Below are positions 18,998 to 27,359 of a stretch of 64,000 nucleotides of DNA, piece after piece. The stretch's first letter is position 1. The number at the start of each line of letters is the position of its first letter. The notes under the pieces were generated by a model, which was given only the letters and a program-made list of their open reading frames with translations, searched no databases and was not told the DNA's origin. Source of the DNA: CAJBVG01 sp943371425. Lineage in GTDB: Bacteria; Bacteroidota; Bacteroidia; Sphingobacteriales; Sphingobacteriaceae. The position numbers and the translations under genes were made by a program. The stretch spans positions 1 to 64,000 of the forward strand of contig CALRUR010000001.1 in NCBI GenBank assembly GCA_943371425.1, read 5' to 3'.

Positions 18998-19036
18998 ATG
19001 CTCCTACATTTTAGATGTATTGGAGCATTTTTTATT
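18998..19036 (+). terminator. Second intrinsic terminator upstream of lipoprotein gene
   Basis: Long hairpin with stems ATGCTCC/GGAGCAT (18998-19004 and 19022-19028) and TACAT/ATGTA inside, followed by seven or more T-rich bases. No reading frame lies between the two terminators (about 200 bases), so this may end a short untranslated RNA or act as a backup. Confidence 0.7.
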
Positions 19037-19103
19037 AAATAAAATTTTATAACTTTATATTATATTAAACAACCACTAAACAGTTTAAATTAAATTTCAA
19101 AAA

Positions 19104-19667
19104 ATGAAAAAATTACTTTCTTACAGTATTGCGCTTTTAGGTGCAATAGGAATTATGGTAGGTGCAACATCTTGCGAAACCGACCAAGGTCTTACCATTA
19201 ACTTTAACCAAGATAATGAGCAAATAGTTACTATTTTACCAAATGCTACATTAAGAATTGATACTACTGCAAATGTAACGTCTAATTTAGATAGTATTTT
19301 GGCTGCAAATGATGCAAGTAGAGACGATATTGAATCAATTACCTTAACTTCTATTACGGTAGATTTATGCGATTCTAACGGTGTTATTTATCCAACTGGA
19401 GTAAACTTTAACGAGTGGGATTCTGTTGGTGTTAGAGTTTTCGTTCCAAATGATAATTCAGTTCCTGATGTATTGGTTGCAAGTGCATCTGTGCCACGTA
19501 ACTTAATTGGATTTGGAGTCGGTCTAACTCAAAGCGATTTTGATTTCTTACCATACATAAGCAAACAGCAATTTGCATTAACTTTGTTGAATAAATTAAA
19601 TACTCCTATTACAGCAAAAAAATATGTAAAGGTTAAAATCAGGGTTGAAATAGCTGCAAATATTTAA
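19104..19667 (+). CDS. Putative lipoprotein of unknown function
   Basis: 187 residues. Charged start MKKLLS, hydrophobic core and a lipobox-like ATSC at residues 24-27, so the mature protein is probably a lipoprotein with Cys27 lipidated. The body is Asp/Asn/Thr-rich and beta-like (TLTSITVDL, VGVRVFVPND, KVKIRVEI), suggesting a single beta-sandwich domain. No family recognised. Flanked by its own terminator at 19686-19720, it forms a single-gene unit in the outer membrane or periplasm. Confidence 0.75.
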   Translation: MKKLLSYSIALLGAIGIMVGATSCETDQGLTINFNQDNEQIVTILPNATLRIDTTANVTSNLDSILAANDASRDDIESITLTSITVDLCDSNGVIYPTGVNFNEWDSVGVRVFVPNDNSVPDVLVASASVPRNLIGFGVGLTQSDFDFLPYISKQQFALTLLNKLNTPITAKKYVKVKIRVEIAANI

Positions 19668-19685
19668 ATCAATTTTATTTGAAAT

Positions 19686-19720
19686 AAAAAAGGACCATTG
19701 AAAAAAATGGTCCTTTTTTG
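19686..19720 (+). terminator. Rho-independent terminator
   Basis: Stem AGGACCATT/AATGGTCCT (19691-19699 and 19706-19714) extended by A-run/T-run pairing, directly after the lipoprotein stop at 19667. The A/T flanks make it potentially bidirectional. Confidence 0.9.
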
Positions 19721-19744
19721 TTTTCGAATATTTTAAAGGATTAG

Positions 19745-20180
19745 TTCTAATTGCAAAAATCGAAATTCGTGATTTCTAAATTTCGACTATTCGACATTTC
19801 CACAATTCTAAATTTCTACCCTTCCATATTTCTAAAACACAGAGTAAGTCTAAGCGAACTATAATCGAAATATAAGTACAGAGATTACGTGTGAGTTCTG
19901 AGGGAGTTCTGAAGTAATTCTGAAATACAGACTGAAATGAACCGAAATAGAGGCGAAAATTAGGCCATTCGTAGGCGAAGTATAGACTGAGTATAGACAA
20001 AGTGTAGACTGAGTATAGAAAAGTGTAGACTGAGTGTAAGTGGACTTAAATATGAATTGTGAGGGGTGAATGGAGAATGGTGAATGGTGGAGTTAGGGAA
20101 ATGCTATGTTGAATTACGAAATAGCAATAAAGCTGCATATATCATCCTGCATTTATCATCCTGCATAAAAGAACCTGCAT
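19745..20180. repeat. Gene-free spacer of short repeated words
   Basis: About 560 bases (19720-20278) without a convincing gene. It holds successive arrays of similar short words: variants of ATTTCTAAATTTCGA (19768-19830), five variants of GTGTAGACTGAGTATAGAC (19978-20040), GTGAATGGAGAATGG (20066-20090) and ATCATCCTGCAT (20141-20180). No inverted counterpart is seen here, unlike several other arrays in the window. Confidence 0.75.
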
Positions 20181-20278
20181 ATATGCGGTTGAGTATTCAA
20201 AGAAAAATAGGGTACTTTGAGTTTAATAAGAAATATTTAAACCAAGCACGCGTTAGCCATAAAGTAAACCCAGAAGAA

Positions 20279-21562
20279 ATGAAGACTATACATTTAAAAT
20301 TATTTTTGATTTTGCATTTGTTCTGTAACCATTGGGTGTATGGGCAAACGTTTGAAAAAAAGATAGAGCCTGATTTCAATGGGAGTATTATTTATGGTTC
20401 GGAGATAAAAGATTCCTATCTGTTTCTTGGTTACCAAACTGAAAATAATGAGCTAAAACTGTATTGCTATAAAACCGATAAAAGTGGGAATGTGATTTTG
20501 AAAAACAATAGCAACCTCTTACTTAACACCTATTTTAATTACGCAATAGATACCGATCAAACTATTTTAATAACAAATGCTGATAGATTAATTAAGCTGA
20601 ATTCAAATTTAGAAACACAATGGGTAAAAACCATAAGTGGATTAAGTAATATAACCTCCATTAAACTAAGTAATACCGGAAATTATATTTTAAGTAGTAG
20701 CACAAAAATTGTTCAAACCGATACTTCTGGTTTGCAAATGGGTGGTGTTATAAATTTCAATTATACTTTTTGTGATGTAGAAATGTATAATGACACCATG
20801 TATTTAATGCAATATAATCAGCCAGGCAATGTTAGTTCTATTAAAATAATATTGCAGAAATATACCAAAACAGGAAGCTTGCTTGTGGAGAAAACCATTG
20901 AACAGTTTGCAGGTTACCGTCCGAAAATTTTAGTGCTAAACATAGCAGAAAGAAAAATTAATGTATTTGCTGATATTCCTAGTTATGGAAGAACTACCCT
21001 TGCTGCCATAGATTTTGATGTTGATTTTAATGTAATAACTAGCACTTCAAAAACCTTTCAGAGTTTGTGGGTTACGCTGTACAGATATCAGAACAATTCT
21101 TTTTTAATTGGAGGAGATTATGATGGGAAAGCAAATGGCAACGATGTAATTTTTGCACTAATGGATGATACATTAGACATTAAACTCAATTATGGAAGCA
21201 ATGGATCTTATTACAAAGATTTGTATGCTACGCATGATGGTTATATATTGGCAACATATGGGTATGCGCATATATCTAAAATTGCTGGACCCACCATTAC
21301 TTCGGTAGCAAATACTCAACAATCGAAAACCCTTAATTGCTATCCGAATCCATTTACAGAAAGCACCAGTATAAAATTTAAGTATGCCCAAAATATAAAG
21401 TTAGAGATTTATGATGCACAAGGTAATATGATACATGCTAAAGAATCTGTTAATGCAGAGCATGTAAACATTAAGGGTTCTGTATTAGCTACTACTGGCC
21501 TCTATTTTTACAGAATACATGCCGATGGTGAATTGTATAGTGGGAAGCTGGTGAAGGAATGA
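20279..21562 (+). CDS. Secreted protein with type IX sorting tail, unknown function
   Basis: 427 residues from the ATG at 20279. This start is chosen over 20084 because it gives a signal peptide (MKTIHLKLFLILHLF, cleavage near VYGQ); the upstream extension is word-repeat spacer. The body (about 25-340) has repeating strands such as LIKLNSNLETQWVKTISG, the pattern of beta-propeller-like proteins. The last ~75 residues (CYPNPFTESTSIKF ... GLYFYRI ... GKLVKE) are a type A T9SS sorting domain. Probably a secreted or surface-attached protein; ligand unknown. Stands alone. Confidence 0.85.
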   Translation: MKTIHLKLFLILHLFCNHWVYGQTFEKKIEPDFNGSIIYGSEIKDSYLFLGYQTENNELKLYCYKTDKSGNVILKNNSNLLLNTYFNYAIDTDQTILITNADRLIKLNSNLETQWVKTISGLSNITSIKLSNTGNYILSSSTKIVQTDTSGLQMGGVINFNYTFCDVEMYNDTMYLMQYNQPGNVSSIKIILQKYTKTGSLLVEKTIEQFAGYRPKILVLNIAERKINVFADIPSYGRTTLAAIDFDVDFNVITSTSKTFQSLWVTLYRYQNNSFLIGGDYDGKANGNDVIFALMDDTLDIKLNYGSNGSYYKDLYATHDGYILATYGYAHISKIAGPTITSVANTQQSKTLNCYPNPFTESTSIKFKYAQNIKLEIYDAQGNMIHAKESVNAEHVNIKGSVLATTGLYFYRIHADGELYSGKLVKE

Positions 21563-21654
21563 AAAATTAAACGAATTTACGAACTAAGCGATAAAGTGTC
21601 TCTGGATTAAACGGTCACAGTTTTCTCAAAGTACACCCAGAGTTGCACAGTTTT

Positions 21655-21692
21655 TCTTTGCGTGCTTTGCTCCTTTGCATCTTTGCGTGAAC
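21655..21692. repeat. CTTTGCG word array
   Basis: Four imperfect copies of a CTTTGCGTG/CTTTGC word in the spacer between the T9SS protein and the response regulator. Similar CTTTGCG-type spacers are familiar from other Bacteroidota genomes; function unknown. Confidence 0.6.
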
Positions 21693-21734
21693 GAAATCCT
21701 TAATCAATAAAATCTAAGAAATTATGATAATTAA

Positions 21735-22169
21735 CTACATGCGCTCTATGTACCAATTTAATTCCTTTTCAATTTTCCTGATTTTATATAAGTTTGAGAT
21801 AATCTTTTGTATGCGGATAAATGCGGTTTCACTTTTCACTACATAATCAATAGCATGGTGATGCATACAATTTACTGCCACTTCAATACTATCTTGAGCA
21901 GATAAAATAATTACTGGTATAGTTGGATCGAATGCTAAAATTTTATCAAGTGTATCAATTCCATTCATTGCATTTACATTTGTACCATCTAGCAAATAAT
22001 CAAGAATAATAACATCGGGCTTATTACTTAAATTTGCTATGCAATCTTCACCAGAAACGAATGTTTCTATACTAAAATCGCCATGATCTAAAAATTCCAC
22101 TTCAAGCAATTTCAAGAATAGCACTTCATCATCCACAAGGAACAATTTAACTTTATTTTCTTTACTCAT
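21735..22169 (-). CDS. Stand-alone receiver-domain response regulator
   Basis: 144 residues from the ATG at 22169 (the frame extends to 22214 inside the kinase gene, but MSKENKVKLFLVDDE is a normal receiver start). Only a receiver domain: acidic pair VDDE, phospho-acceptor in VIILDYLLDG, Ser in IILSAQD and Lys in DYVVKSE. There is no output domain, so it acts by protein contact or as a phosphate sink (CheY-like). Its start overlaps the hybrid kinase stop by 8 bases, which implies coupled translation and a shared phosphorelay. Confidence 0.88.
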   Translation of the reverse strand: MSKENKVKLFLVDDEVLFLKLLEVEFLDHGDFSIETFVSGEDCIANLSNKPDVIILDYLLDGTNVNAMNGIDTLDKILAFDPTIPVIILSAQDSIEVAVNCMHHHAIDYVVKSETAFIRIQKIISNLYKIRKIEKELNWYIERM

Positions 22170-24186
22170 TTTGTTTACTTTTAATCTTATTAAATTCTTC
22201 TTGTAATTCAACACAAACTTGGTTACATACCGATTCGATTTTTAAAACCAGTTCTTCTATTTCTTCTATTTTCTGTTGATCTTTAGCAAATTCATGTACC
22301 TTTCTGGCCATGTTTTCATAATCTACACTAACACCCATAATATGAAAAGAAGGAATTATTTTGTGAATAGTAGCTTGTAATAAATCCCAATCTTTTAGCC
22401 TCATGCTATTACTCATTTCAAGAATTAATGGAGGAGTTTGCTCTAAATAGAGGTTTATCATTTCCAACATAATAGTAGGATTTGATTTCGTTTTTGAAGT
22501 CAAGTATTTTAAATTAACAAAACGAATATTCTCATCTATTGGATGTATATTCAGCTCTTTTGTTTTTAACTTCTTAGAACTTTTAACTAAATTTAGTATT
22601 TTACTATATAATAAACGATCATTTACTGGCTTCGCTAAATAATCATTCATTCCTACTTCTTTACATTTAGCAACATCAACGGTAGTTACATCTGCTGTTA
22701 ATGCAATAATAGGTATACTTGAATTCAATATGTTTCTAATGTATTGTGTTGTTTCAAATCCATTCATTACAGGCATTTGCAGATCCATTAGAATGATATC
22801 AAAATCAATTTTTGACATTTTTTCTAAAGCAATTTCACCGTTTCCTGCAATATGTGTGGTGAATCCAAAATCCTCTAACACCGTTTTCATTAATAGTTGA
22901 TTTAAGGCGATGTCTTCTACTACCAATACACAAATATTCTTCACCACTTCAACTGGTTCTTCAAATTCAATTTCTAATTCGGGCTGCGAATTTGTTTTTT
23001 TGAAAGTGAGTACAAAACTAAAAACAGAACCTGCACCGTGTACACTTTTTACCTTTACAGTACCTCCTTGCGATTCTACAAGTTGTTTTACAATGGCCAA
23101 TCCCAAACCTGTGCCACCGTATAATCGAGAGGTATCACTGGTTGCTTGATGGAAATTTTCGAATACATGATTAATCTTCTCTTCAGAAATACCTATCCCA
23201 GTATCTTCCACTGAAAACTCAATTTCAACTTCCTCTTCTTTCTCGTTCAATAGCTGAACAGAAAATATGATTTTACCTTGTGAGGTAAATTTTACTGCAT
23301 TGCTTAATAAATTTAAAATTATTTGATGCAAACGTACGGAGTCGCCAAGTAATACCGCCGGAATGCGTGTATCTAATTCTTTAATTATTTCTAAATTCTT
23401 CTCTAATATTTTCTGCTCAAATAAATGTATCATGGCATTTATAGAAGAAGATAGTTTAAATGGAACATGCACGAAAGTCATTTTTCCAGCATCCACTTTT
23501 GCTAAATCCAAAATATCATTAATCAACACAATTAAAGCATCGCCACTGTCTTTAATTGCATATAAATACTCTTTTTGTTTTTCCGTTAATTCTGTATTTA
23601 GTACTACTTTGGTAAAACCAATAATGGCATTCATGGGAGTCCTTATTTCATGACTCATATTAGATAAAAATTGTTGTTTAGAAATTACGGCAGCCTCGGC
23701 AACCTTTTGTGCCGACTCTGCTTTTCGAGTAGCATCTTCGGCATTTTTTGTAGCCTCTTCCGCAATTTTTGCCGCTTGTTCTGCAAACAGTTTTGCCTCA
23801 TTCAATTCTTTAGCTATGCTATTTTGGAAGGTAACATCTCTGGCAACAATTACCACGCCCAATACATTGCCGGCATCGTCTTTATAAATGGAGCCGTTGA
23901 ACAAAACATCTGTTAATTTCCCATCTATATGCATGATGGTTAGAGGCGAATCAGAAACTGAACCGTTGGCGAAAATATCTTTATAGACCTCCTTCGCCAT
24001 TTGCGAATTTGTAAAATAATGAAAGAAATCTGTATCGGTAAGCTCTTCTCTATTTAATCCAGTAATGTTAATAGTAGCCTGATTCATATCGGTAATTTTC
24101 CCATCGGTATTGATGGTAACCAGTGGATCTAAACTAGCTTCTATTAAACTTCGGGCATACCTGGATGAAGATGTATTGTTTTCCAT
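22162..24186 (-). CDS. Hybrid sensor histidine kinase (PAS-HisKA-HATPase-REC-HPt)
   Basis: 674 residues, soluble. Order: PAS domain (about 8-125), an Ala/Glu-rich coiled coil (about 125-165), HisKA with His near residue 178 (NMSHEIRTPMN), HATPase_c (about 285-400; LNLLSNAVKFT, DTGIGIS, GGTGLGLAI), receiver with phospho-Asp near 466 (LMDLQMPVMNG), and a C-terminal HPt domain with candidate His near 607 (ATIHKIIPS). A complete phosphorelay in one protein. It is the middle gene of an operon with an AraC regulator upstream (15-base gap) and the receiver protein downstream, likely its target. The signal, sensed in the cytoplasm by PAS, is unknown. Confidence 0.92.
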   Translation of the reverse strand: MENNTSSSRYARSLIEASLDPLVTINTDGKITDMNQATINITGLNREELTDTDFFHYFTNSQMAKEVYKDIFANGSVSDSPLTIMHIDGKLTDVLFNGSIYKDDAGNVLGVVIVARDVTFQNSIAKELNEAKLFAEQAAKIAEEATKNAEDATRKAESAQKVAEAAVISKQQFLSNMSHEIRTPMNAIIGFTKVVLNTELTEKQKEYLYAIKDSGDALIVLINDILDLAKVDAGKMTFVHVPFKLSSSINAMIHLFEQKILEKNLEIIKELDTRIPAVLLGDSVRLHQIILNLLSNAVKFTSQGKIIFSVQLLNEKEEEVEIEFSVEDTGIGISEEKINHVFENFHQATSDTSRLYGGTGLGLAIVKQLVESQGGTVKVKSVHGAGSVFSFVLTFKKTNSQPELEIEFEEPVEVVKNICVLVVEDIALNQLLMKTVLEDFGFTTHIAGNGEIALEKMSKIDFDIILMDLQMPVMNGFETTQYIRNILNSSIPIIALTADVTTVDVAKCKEVGMNDYLAKPVNDRLLYSKILNLVKSSKKLKTKELNIHPIDENIRFVNLKYLTSKTKSNPTIMLEMINLYLEQTPPLILEMSNSMRLKDWDLLQATIHKIIPSFHIMGVSVDYENMARKVHEFAKDQQKIEEIEELVLKIESVCNQVCVELQEEFNKIKSKQNE

Positions 24187-24201
24187 TAATTTTTTTATCT
24201 G

Positions 24202-24789
24202 TTATATTGATGAATCTAAATTTGTGGCATCGCCCAATTCGTCGATTGGTTTTCTGGTACTTCTAAATGTTTTGTAATGCGAGGGACTTAAACCGGTAAC
24301 TTTTTTAAACTGATTAGATAAATGGGCGACGCTGCTATAATGCAGCATATAGGAAATTTCTGTTAAGTTTAATTCTCTATAAAACAACAACTCTTTTACA
24401 CGTTCTATTTTATGTAGAATAATAAATTGTTGTATGGTTATACCACGAACTTCCGAAAAAATATTGCTTAAATAGGCATAATCATATCCTATTTTTTCAC
24501 TTATATAATCAGAATAATTCACTTTAGGTAATTCTTCTGATAAATGAATCATTTCTATGATCAGAGTAATTACTTTTTCGATAAGGATTGCTTTTTTATC
24601 TTCCATTAGTTCGAGACCCGAACTATTCAATGCTATTTTTAAATGCTCAGCTTGCTCAGTTGTAAGAGGTTCCATGATATCTATCTCTCCTAAATCAACC
24701 ATGATAAAACGGATTCCTAATTGATTAAGAGCTACTTTCACTGCCATTTTGCAGCGATTGCTCACCATGTATTTAATAAATATCTTCAA
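24202..24789 (-). CDS. AraC-family regulator, short Bacteroidota type
   Basis: 195 residues. The N-terminus (MKIFIKYMVSNRCKMAVK..L..LG) is the heavy-metal-associated-like beginning of a common Bacteroidota AraC family, and the C-terminus holds the double helix-turn-helix (TIQQFIILHKIERVKELL, LNLTEISYMLHYSSVAHLSNQFKKVTGLSPSHYK). First gene of the operon with the hybrid kinase and receiver protein, so likely a partner in the same pathway. Divergent from the toxin/antitoxin pair, with 113 bases to the annotated upstream region. Confidence 0.88.
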   Translation of the reverse strand: MKIFIKYMVSNRCKMAVKVALNQLGIRFIMVDLGEIDIMEPLTTEQAEHLKIALNSSGLELMEDKKAILIEKVITLIIEMIHLSEELPKVNYSDYISEKIGYDYAYLSNIFSEVRGITIQQFIILHKIERVKELLFYRELNLTEISYMLHYSSVAHLSNQFKKVTGLSPSHYKTFRSTRKPIDELGDATNLDSSI

Positions 24790-24951
24790 TAGGAATGTTG
24801 GTTTAAATAGACTATCGAACCTATCTAAAAATTAAGGAGGTGCTTGTACATAATTAAATCTAAATGTTACATAAATCACTGAATAGGGGAAATGAGTAGC
24901 TAGTGGTTGATTCTTACCCTACAGTATGCACAAAACAAATTCTGTTCGCAA

Positions 24952-24983
24952 TTTGCAAACAAAGAACAAATATGTATATTTGT
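24952..24983 (+). promoter_or_regulatory. Promoter with overlapping palindrome for the AbiE-like pair
   Basis: TTTG at 24952-24955, 19 bases, TATATTTG at 24975-24982: full match to the Bacteroidota promoter. A palindrome ACAAATA-TGTA-TATTTGT (24966-24983) covers the -7 element, the position for autorepression by the first gene product. The expected transcript start is near 24989, so a start at 24987 would be nearly leaderless and 25005 is favoured. Confidence 0.8.
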
Positions 24984-25004
24984 ACTATGAGAAGCCATAA
25001 TGGG

Positions 25005-25499
25005 ATGCGACCCTTAGATATTGTAATACTGATGAAGCTTATTGCCCTTAAGGATAGACCTTGGCAATATAGAGACCTTTCGTCGACTTTATTTATTAGC
25101 ACTTCGGAGATATCGGAATCTATTAATAGAAGTATAATTGCTGGATTAATTGATAAACGAAACAAAGGAGTAATGCGAAACGCATTAATGGAATTTATTC
25201 AATATGGGGTACATTATGTATTTCCTCAAATTCCGGGTGCCTTGGTAAATGGTATTGAAACGGCACATTCGCATAAATTTTATAAACAGAAATTTGTAAG
25301 CGAGATACCCTATGTATGGCCATCTGTAGATGGAAACATAAGAGGGCAAGCTATAGAGCCACTTCATAAAGGGGTTGTGAAAGCAATTGAAATTGATGAA
25401 GATTTATATAAACTGTTAGCAAGTATTGATATAATAAGAGTAGGAAAAACTCGTGAAATTAAATTAGCTATAGAAGTGTTAAAGAAATTTATATTATGA
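25005..25499 (+). CDS. Winged-helix antitoxin-like protein of AbiE-type pair
   Basis: 164 residues from ATG 25005 (start decided by the promoter at 24952-24983; the frame remains open upstream to 24903). The N-terminal ~70 residues form a MarR-like winged helix (DIVILMKLIAL, YRDLSSTLFISTSEISESINRSIIAGLI); the rest has no clear motif. It overlaps the next gene, an AbiEii-like nucleotidyltransferase, by 4 bases. A DNA-binding protein ahead of such an enzyme is the layout of type IV toxin-antitoxin/abortive-infection systems, where it represses the pair and may neutralise the toxin. It is not recognisably AbiEi by sequence, so the antitoxin role is inferred from context. Confidence 0.7.
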   Translation: MRPLDIVILMKLIALKDRPWQYRDLSSTLFISTSEISESINRSIIAGLIDKRNKGVMRNALMEFIQYGVHYVFPQIPGALVNGIETAHSHKFYKQKFVSEIPYVWPSVDGNIRGQAIEPLHKGVVKAIEIDEDLYKLLASIDIIRVGKTREIKLAIEVLKKFIL

Positions 25500-26185
25500 G
25501 TAAACATATAAATTGGGTAAGGATTAAGGCTGTTTACCATGCATTAGAAGAACTCGGAAATAAAGTAGTATTTGTTGGCGGAGCAACAGTTTCATTATAT
25601 ACAGATAGAGAAGCGGAGGAAGTAAGACCAACTGACGATGTAGATATTTTAATTGAATTACTAAACTATCGAGATTATACTGGTCTTGAGGAAAAATTAA
25701 GAAACAAAGGTTTTATAAATGACCAAGAATCGAATGTTATTTGTCGTTATAAGATTCATGGAATTATTGTAGATGTAATGCCAACATCAGAAAAAATTCT
25801 AGGATTTACGAATAGATGGTATGATGATGGCTTTAAAAATTCAGTAGAATATGCTTTTGATGAAAAATGTATTATTAAAATATTTAAACCTGAATATTTC
25901 TTAGCAAGCAAAATGGAAGCATTTAATAACAGAGGTAAAGGTGATGGTAGAAGTAGCACAGATTTCGAAGATATTATATACTTTCTAAATAATAGAACAA
26001 GCATTTGGCAGGAACTTGAAAGTGTGGAATTAAATGTAAAAAAATATATTTCTAATAACTTTAAAACATTACTTGAGAATAAATACATTGATGAGTGGAT
26101 AAGTTCTCATTTAGAATATGCCGATCAGGATCGTTTAAGTTTTATAATAAATGAAATGAAAAAGTTTGCAGTGGGTAATAAATAA
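25496..26185 (+). CDS. AbiEii/AbiGii-like nucleotidyltransferase (putative toxin)
   Basis: 229 residues. Polymerase-beta-like nucleotidyltransferase signature: Gly28-Gly29 in FVGGATVSLY, followed by TDDVDILIE with Asp48 and Asp50, and a third strand IIVDVMPT. A later KMEAFNNRGKGDGRSSTDFEDI motif matches AbiEii-family proteins. Enzymes of this family can transfer nucleotides to tRNA 3' ends and stop translation (known for MenT-type toxins); whether this one does so is inference. It is translationally coupled (ATGAG overlap) to the winged-helix gene upstream and starts the defence-like island. Confidence 0.82.
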   Translation: MSKHINWVRIKAVYHALEELGNKVVFVGGATVSLYTDREAEEVRPTDDVDILIELLNYRDYTGLEEKLRNKGFINDQESNVICRYKIHGIIVDVMPTSEKILGFTNRWYDDGFKNSVEYAFDEKCIIKIFKPEYFLASKMEAFNNRGKGDGRSSTDFEDIIYFLNNRTSIWQELESVELNVKKYISNNFKTLLENKYIDEWISSHLEYADQDRLSFIINEMKKFAVGNK

Positions 26186-26193
26186 ATAGCAAA

Positions 26194-26289
26194 ATGAAGT
26201 TTTACGAGCTCAATAGCATACTACCTTGCATTCCCGTTGGGGGGCGTTATATTAGGTATCTAATGGCATCATACTATGAATTGAAATAA
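26194..26289 (+). CDS. Tiny reading frame after the toxin gene (31 aa), doubtful
   Basis: ATG 8 bases after the toxin stop, reading MKFYELNSILPCIPVGG and ending at 26289. It has no recognisable motif. It may be a third small gene of the operon, the start of a decayed gene, or chance. The surrounding 200 bases hold nothing else that I can identify. Confidence 0.25.
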   Translation: MKFYELNSILPCIPVGGRYIRYLMASYYELK

Positions 26290-26392
26290 TTGATAATATT
26301 TGTTTGAATCAAGAGATTTTTAGAAGCTATAAAGTTTTATTTATTTGCCATATTCTGTTTACATCGATTTAAGTACTTAACTATTTTACCAA

Positions 26393-26548
26393 ATGAAGAA
26401 AATCTATAAAGTTTCAATATTGGTCGCAATTATTCTTCTACTAATTTTTCTAACTACCTGGACAGATTCAGACACTATACGTTATATACTTTTTATAATG
26501 ATTTTTATTACTATTATATTATTACGTGAGTTTGCTAATATTATGTAA
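26393..26548 (+). CDS. Small membrane protein, 51 aa
   Basis: Start MKKIYKVSILVAIILLLIFL, then TTWTDSDTIRY and a second hydrophobic stretch IMIFITIILL: two short transmembrane helices joined by a charged loop. No family recognised. Its stop is followed in the same frame by the DprA-like fragment. It may be a genuine small inner-membrane protein of the island; too short to decide from one sequence. Confidence 0.4.
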   Translation: MKKIYKVSILVAIILLLIFLTTWTDSDTIRYILFIMIFITIILLREFANIM

Positions 26549-26806
26549 TATCAATCAGTAATAGTAGTAAAAACTGGAACTAGTGGAGGTACATTACATA
26601 CTGTAAAATTTTGTGAGAAAAATAATAGGCCAGTGGCATGCTACTATTCGGAAAACATGCAATGGCATGAAAAAAATATGGGAAATAAAATACTTGTAGA
26701 ATCTAAAAGAGCAATGGCGATAGTGGAAGAGCAAGATTATTGGGAATTTTTAGACAAACAATTGAATAGTAATAATATTAATTTGAATGTGTATAACTTA
26801 GTTTAG
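26549..26806 (+). pseudogene. DprA/Smf-like C-terminal fragment without start
   Basis: Open frame with no ATG before its middle, following directly in frame on a TAA stop. It reads VIVVKTGTSGGTLHTVKF, RPVACYY, GNKILVESKRAMAIVEE and FLDKQL, which match the last third of the Rossmann-like DprA/Smf domain (SGTLxTxxFA, GxxxLI..GA). DprA loads RecA on single-stranded DNA; DprA-like proteins also occur in defence islands. Only about 85 residues remain, so it is probably a remnant of a deleted gene. Alternative: an unusual start codon or an upstream frameshift not visible to me. Confidence 0.65.
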
Positions 26807-26858
26807 GCAAGGGTGCAAAGAATACCTATATTAGTTTTATGAAGAAAATATTTAAAAA

Positions 26859-27359
26859 ATGGAAAGTATTAAAGAAGTTTTAGATAAAATTACCACATAT
26901 AACATTTTCAACTATTTATTACCAGGAATCCTATTTGTTTATCTAACAAAAGAAATAACCAGTTATAATTTGATTCAAGAGAATAATTTGATTGGGGCTT
27001 TCTTGTATTATTTTATAGGAATGATTGTTAGTAGATTTGGTTCACTTTTTATTGAACCAATGTTAAAGAAAGTGAGATTTTTAAAATTTAGTGACTACAG
27101 ATCTTTTATAATCGCTTCTAAAAAAGATATTAAGATTGAATTGCTTTCAGAGGTTAACAATACTTATAGAACGATTCTTTCAATGTTTATATTACTTATT
27201 TTTGAAAAAATTTATTTATACATTAAACAGTATTATGCTATTCAACATAATACAACCTTGATTATTATTGGACTATTCATCATAACTCTTTTTTTATTTT
27301 CTTATCGTAAGCAGACTAATTTTATAACTAAAAGAATAGAGGCAAATAACCATCCATAA
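26859..27359 (+). CDS. Conserved hypothetical membrane protein of defence-type neighbourhoods
   Basis: 166 residues with four hydrophobic helices (YNIFNYLLPGILFVYLT, GAFLYYFIGMIVSRFGSL, TILSMFILLIFEKIYLYI, TLIIIGLFIITLFLFSYR). The opening MESIKEVLDKITTYNIFNYLLPG and the 'SEVNNTYRT' motif near residue 105 belong to a family I recall in many bacteria near mobile and defence genes, without known function. It is separated from the metallo-beta-lactamase operon by 300 bases with a hairpin and an operator-like palindrome, so it is probably its own unit. Confidence 0.65.
   Translation: MESIKEVLDKITTYNIFNYLLPGILFVYLTKEITSYNLIQENNLIGAFLYYFIGMIVSRFGSLFIEPMLKKVRFLKFSDYRSFIIASKKDIKIELLSEVNNTYRTILSMFILLIFEKIYLYIKQYYAIQHNTTLIIIGLFIITLFLFSYRKQTNFITKRIEANNHP

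Noticed and set aside
19978..20040. CRISPR-like array
   Set aside because: Repeats are adjacent and imperfect, with no unique spacers of constant length and no cas genes.
20084..20278. Longer start of the T9SS protein
   Set aside because: The extension is word-repeat spacer, and the signal peptide starts at 20279.
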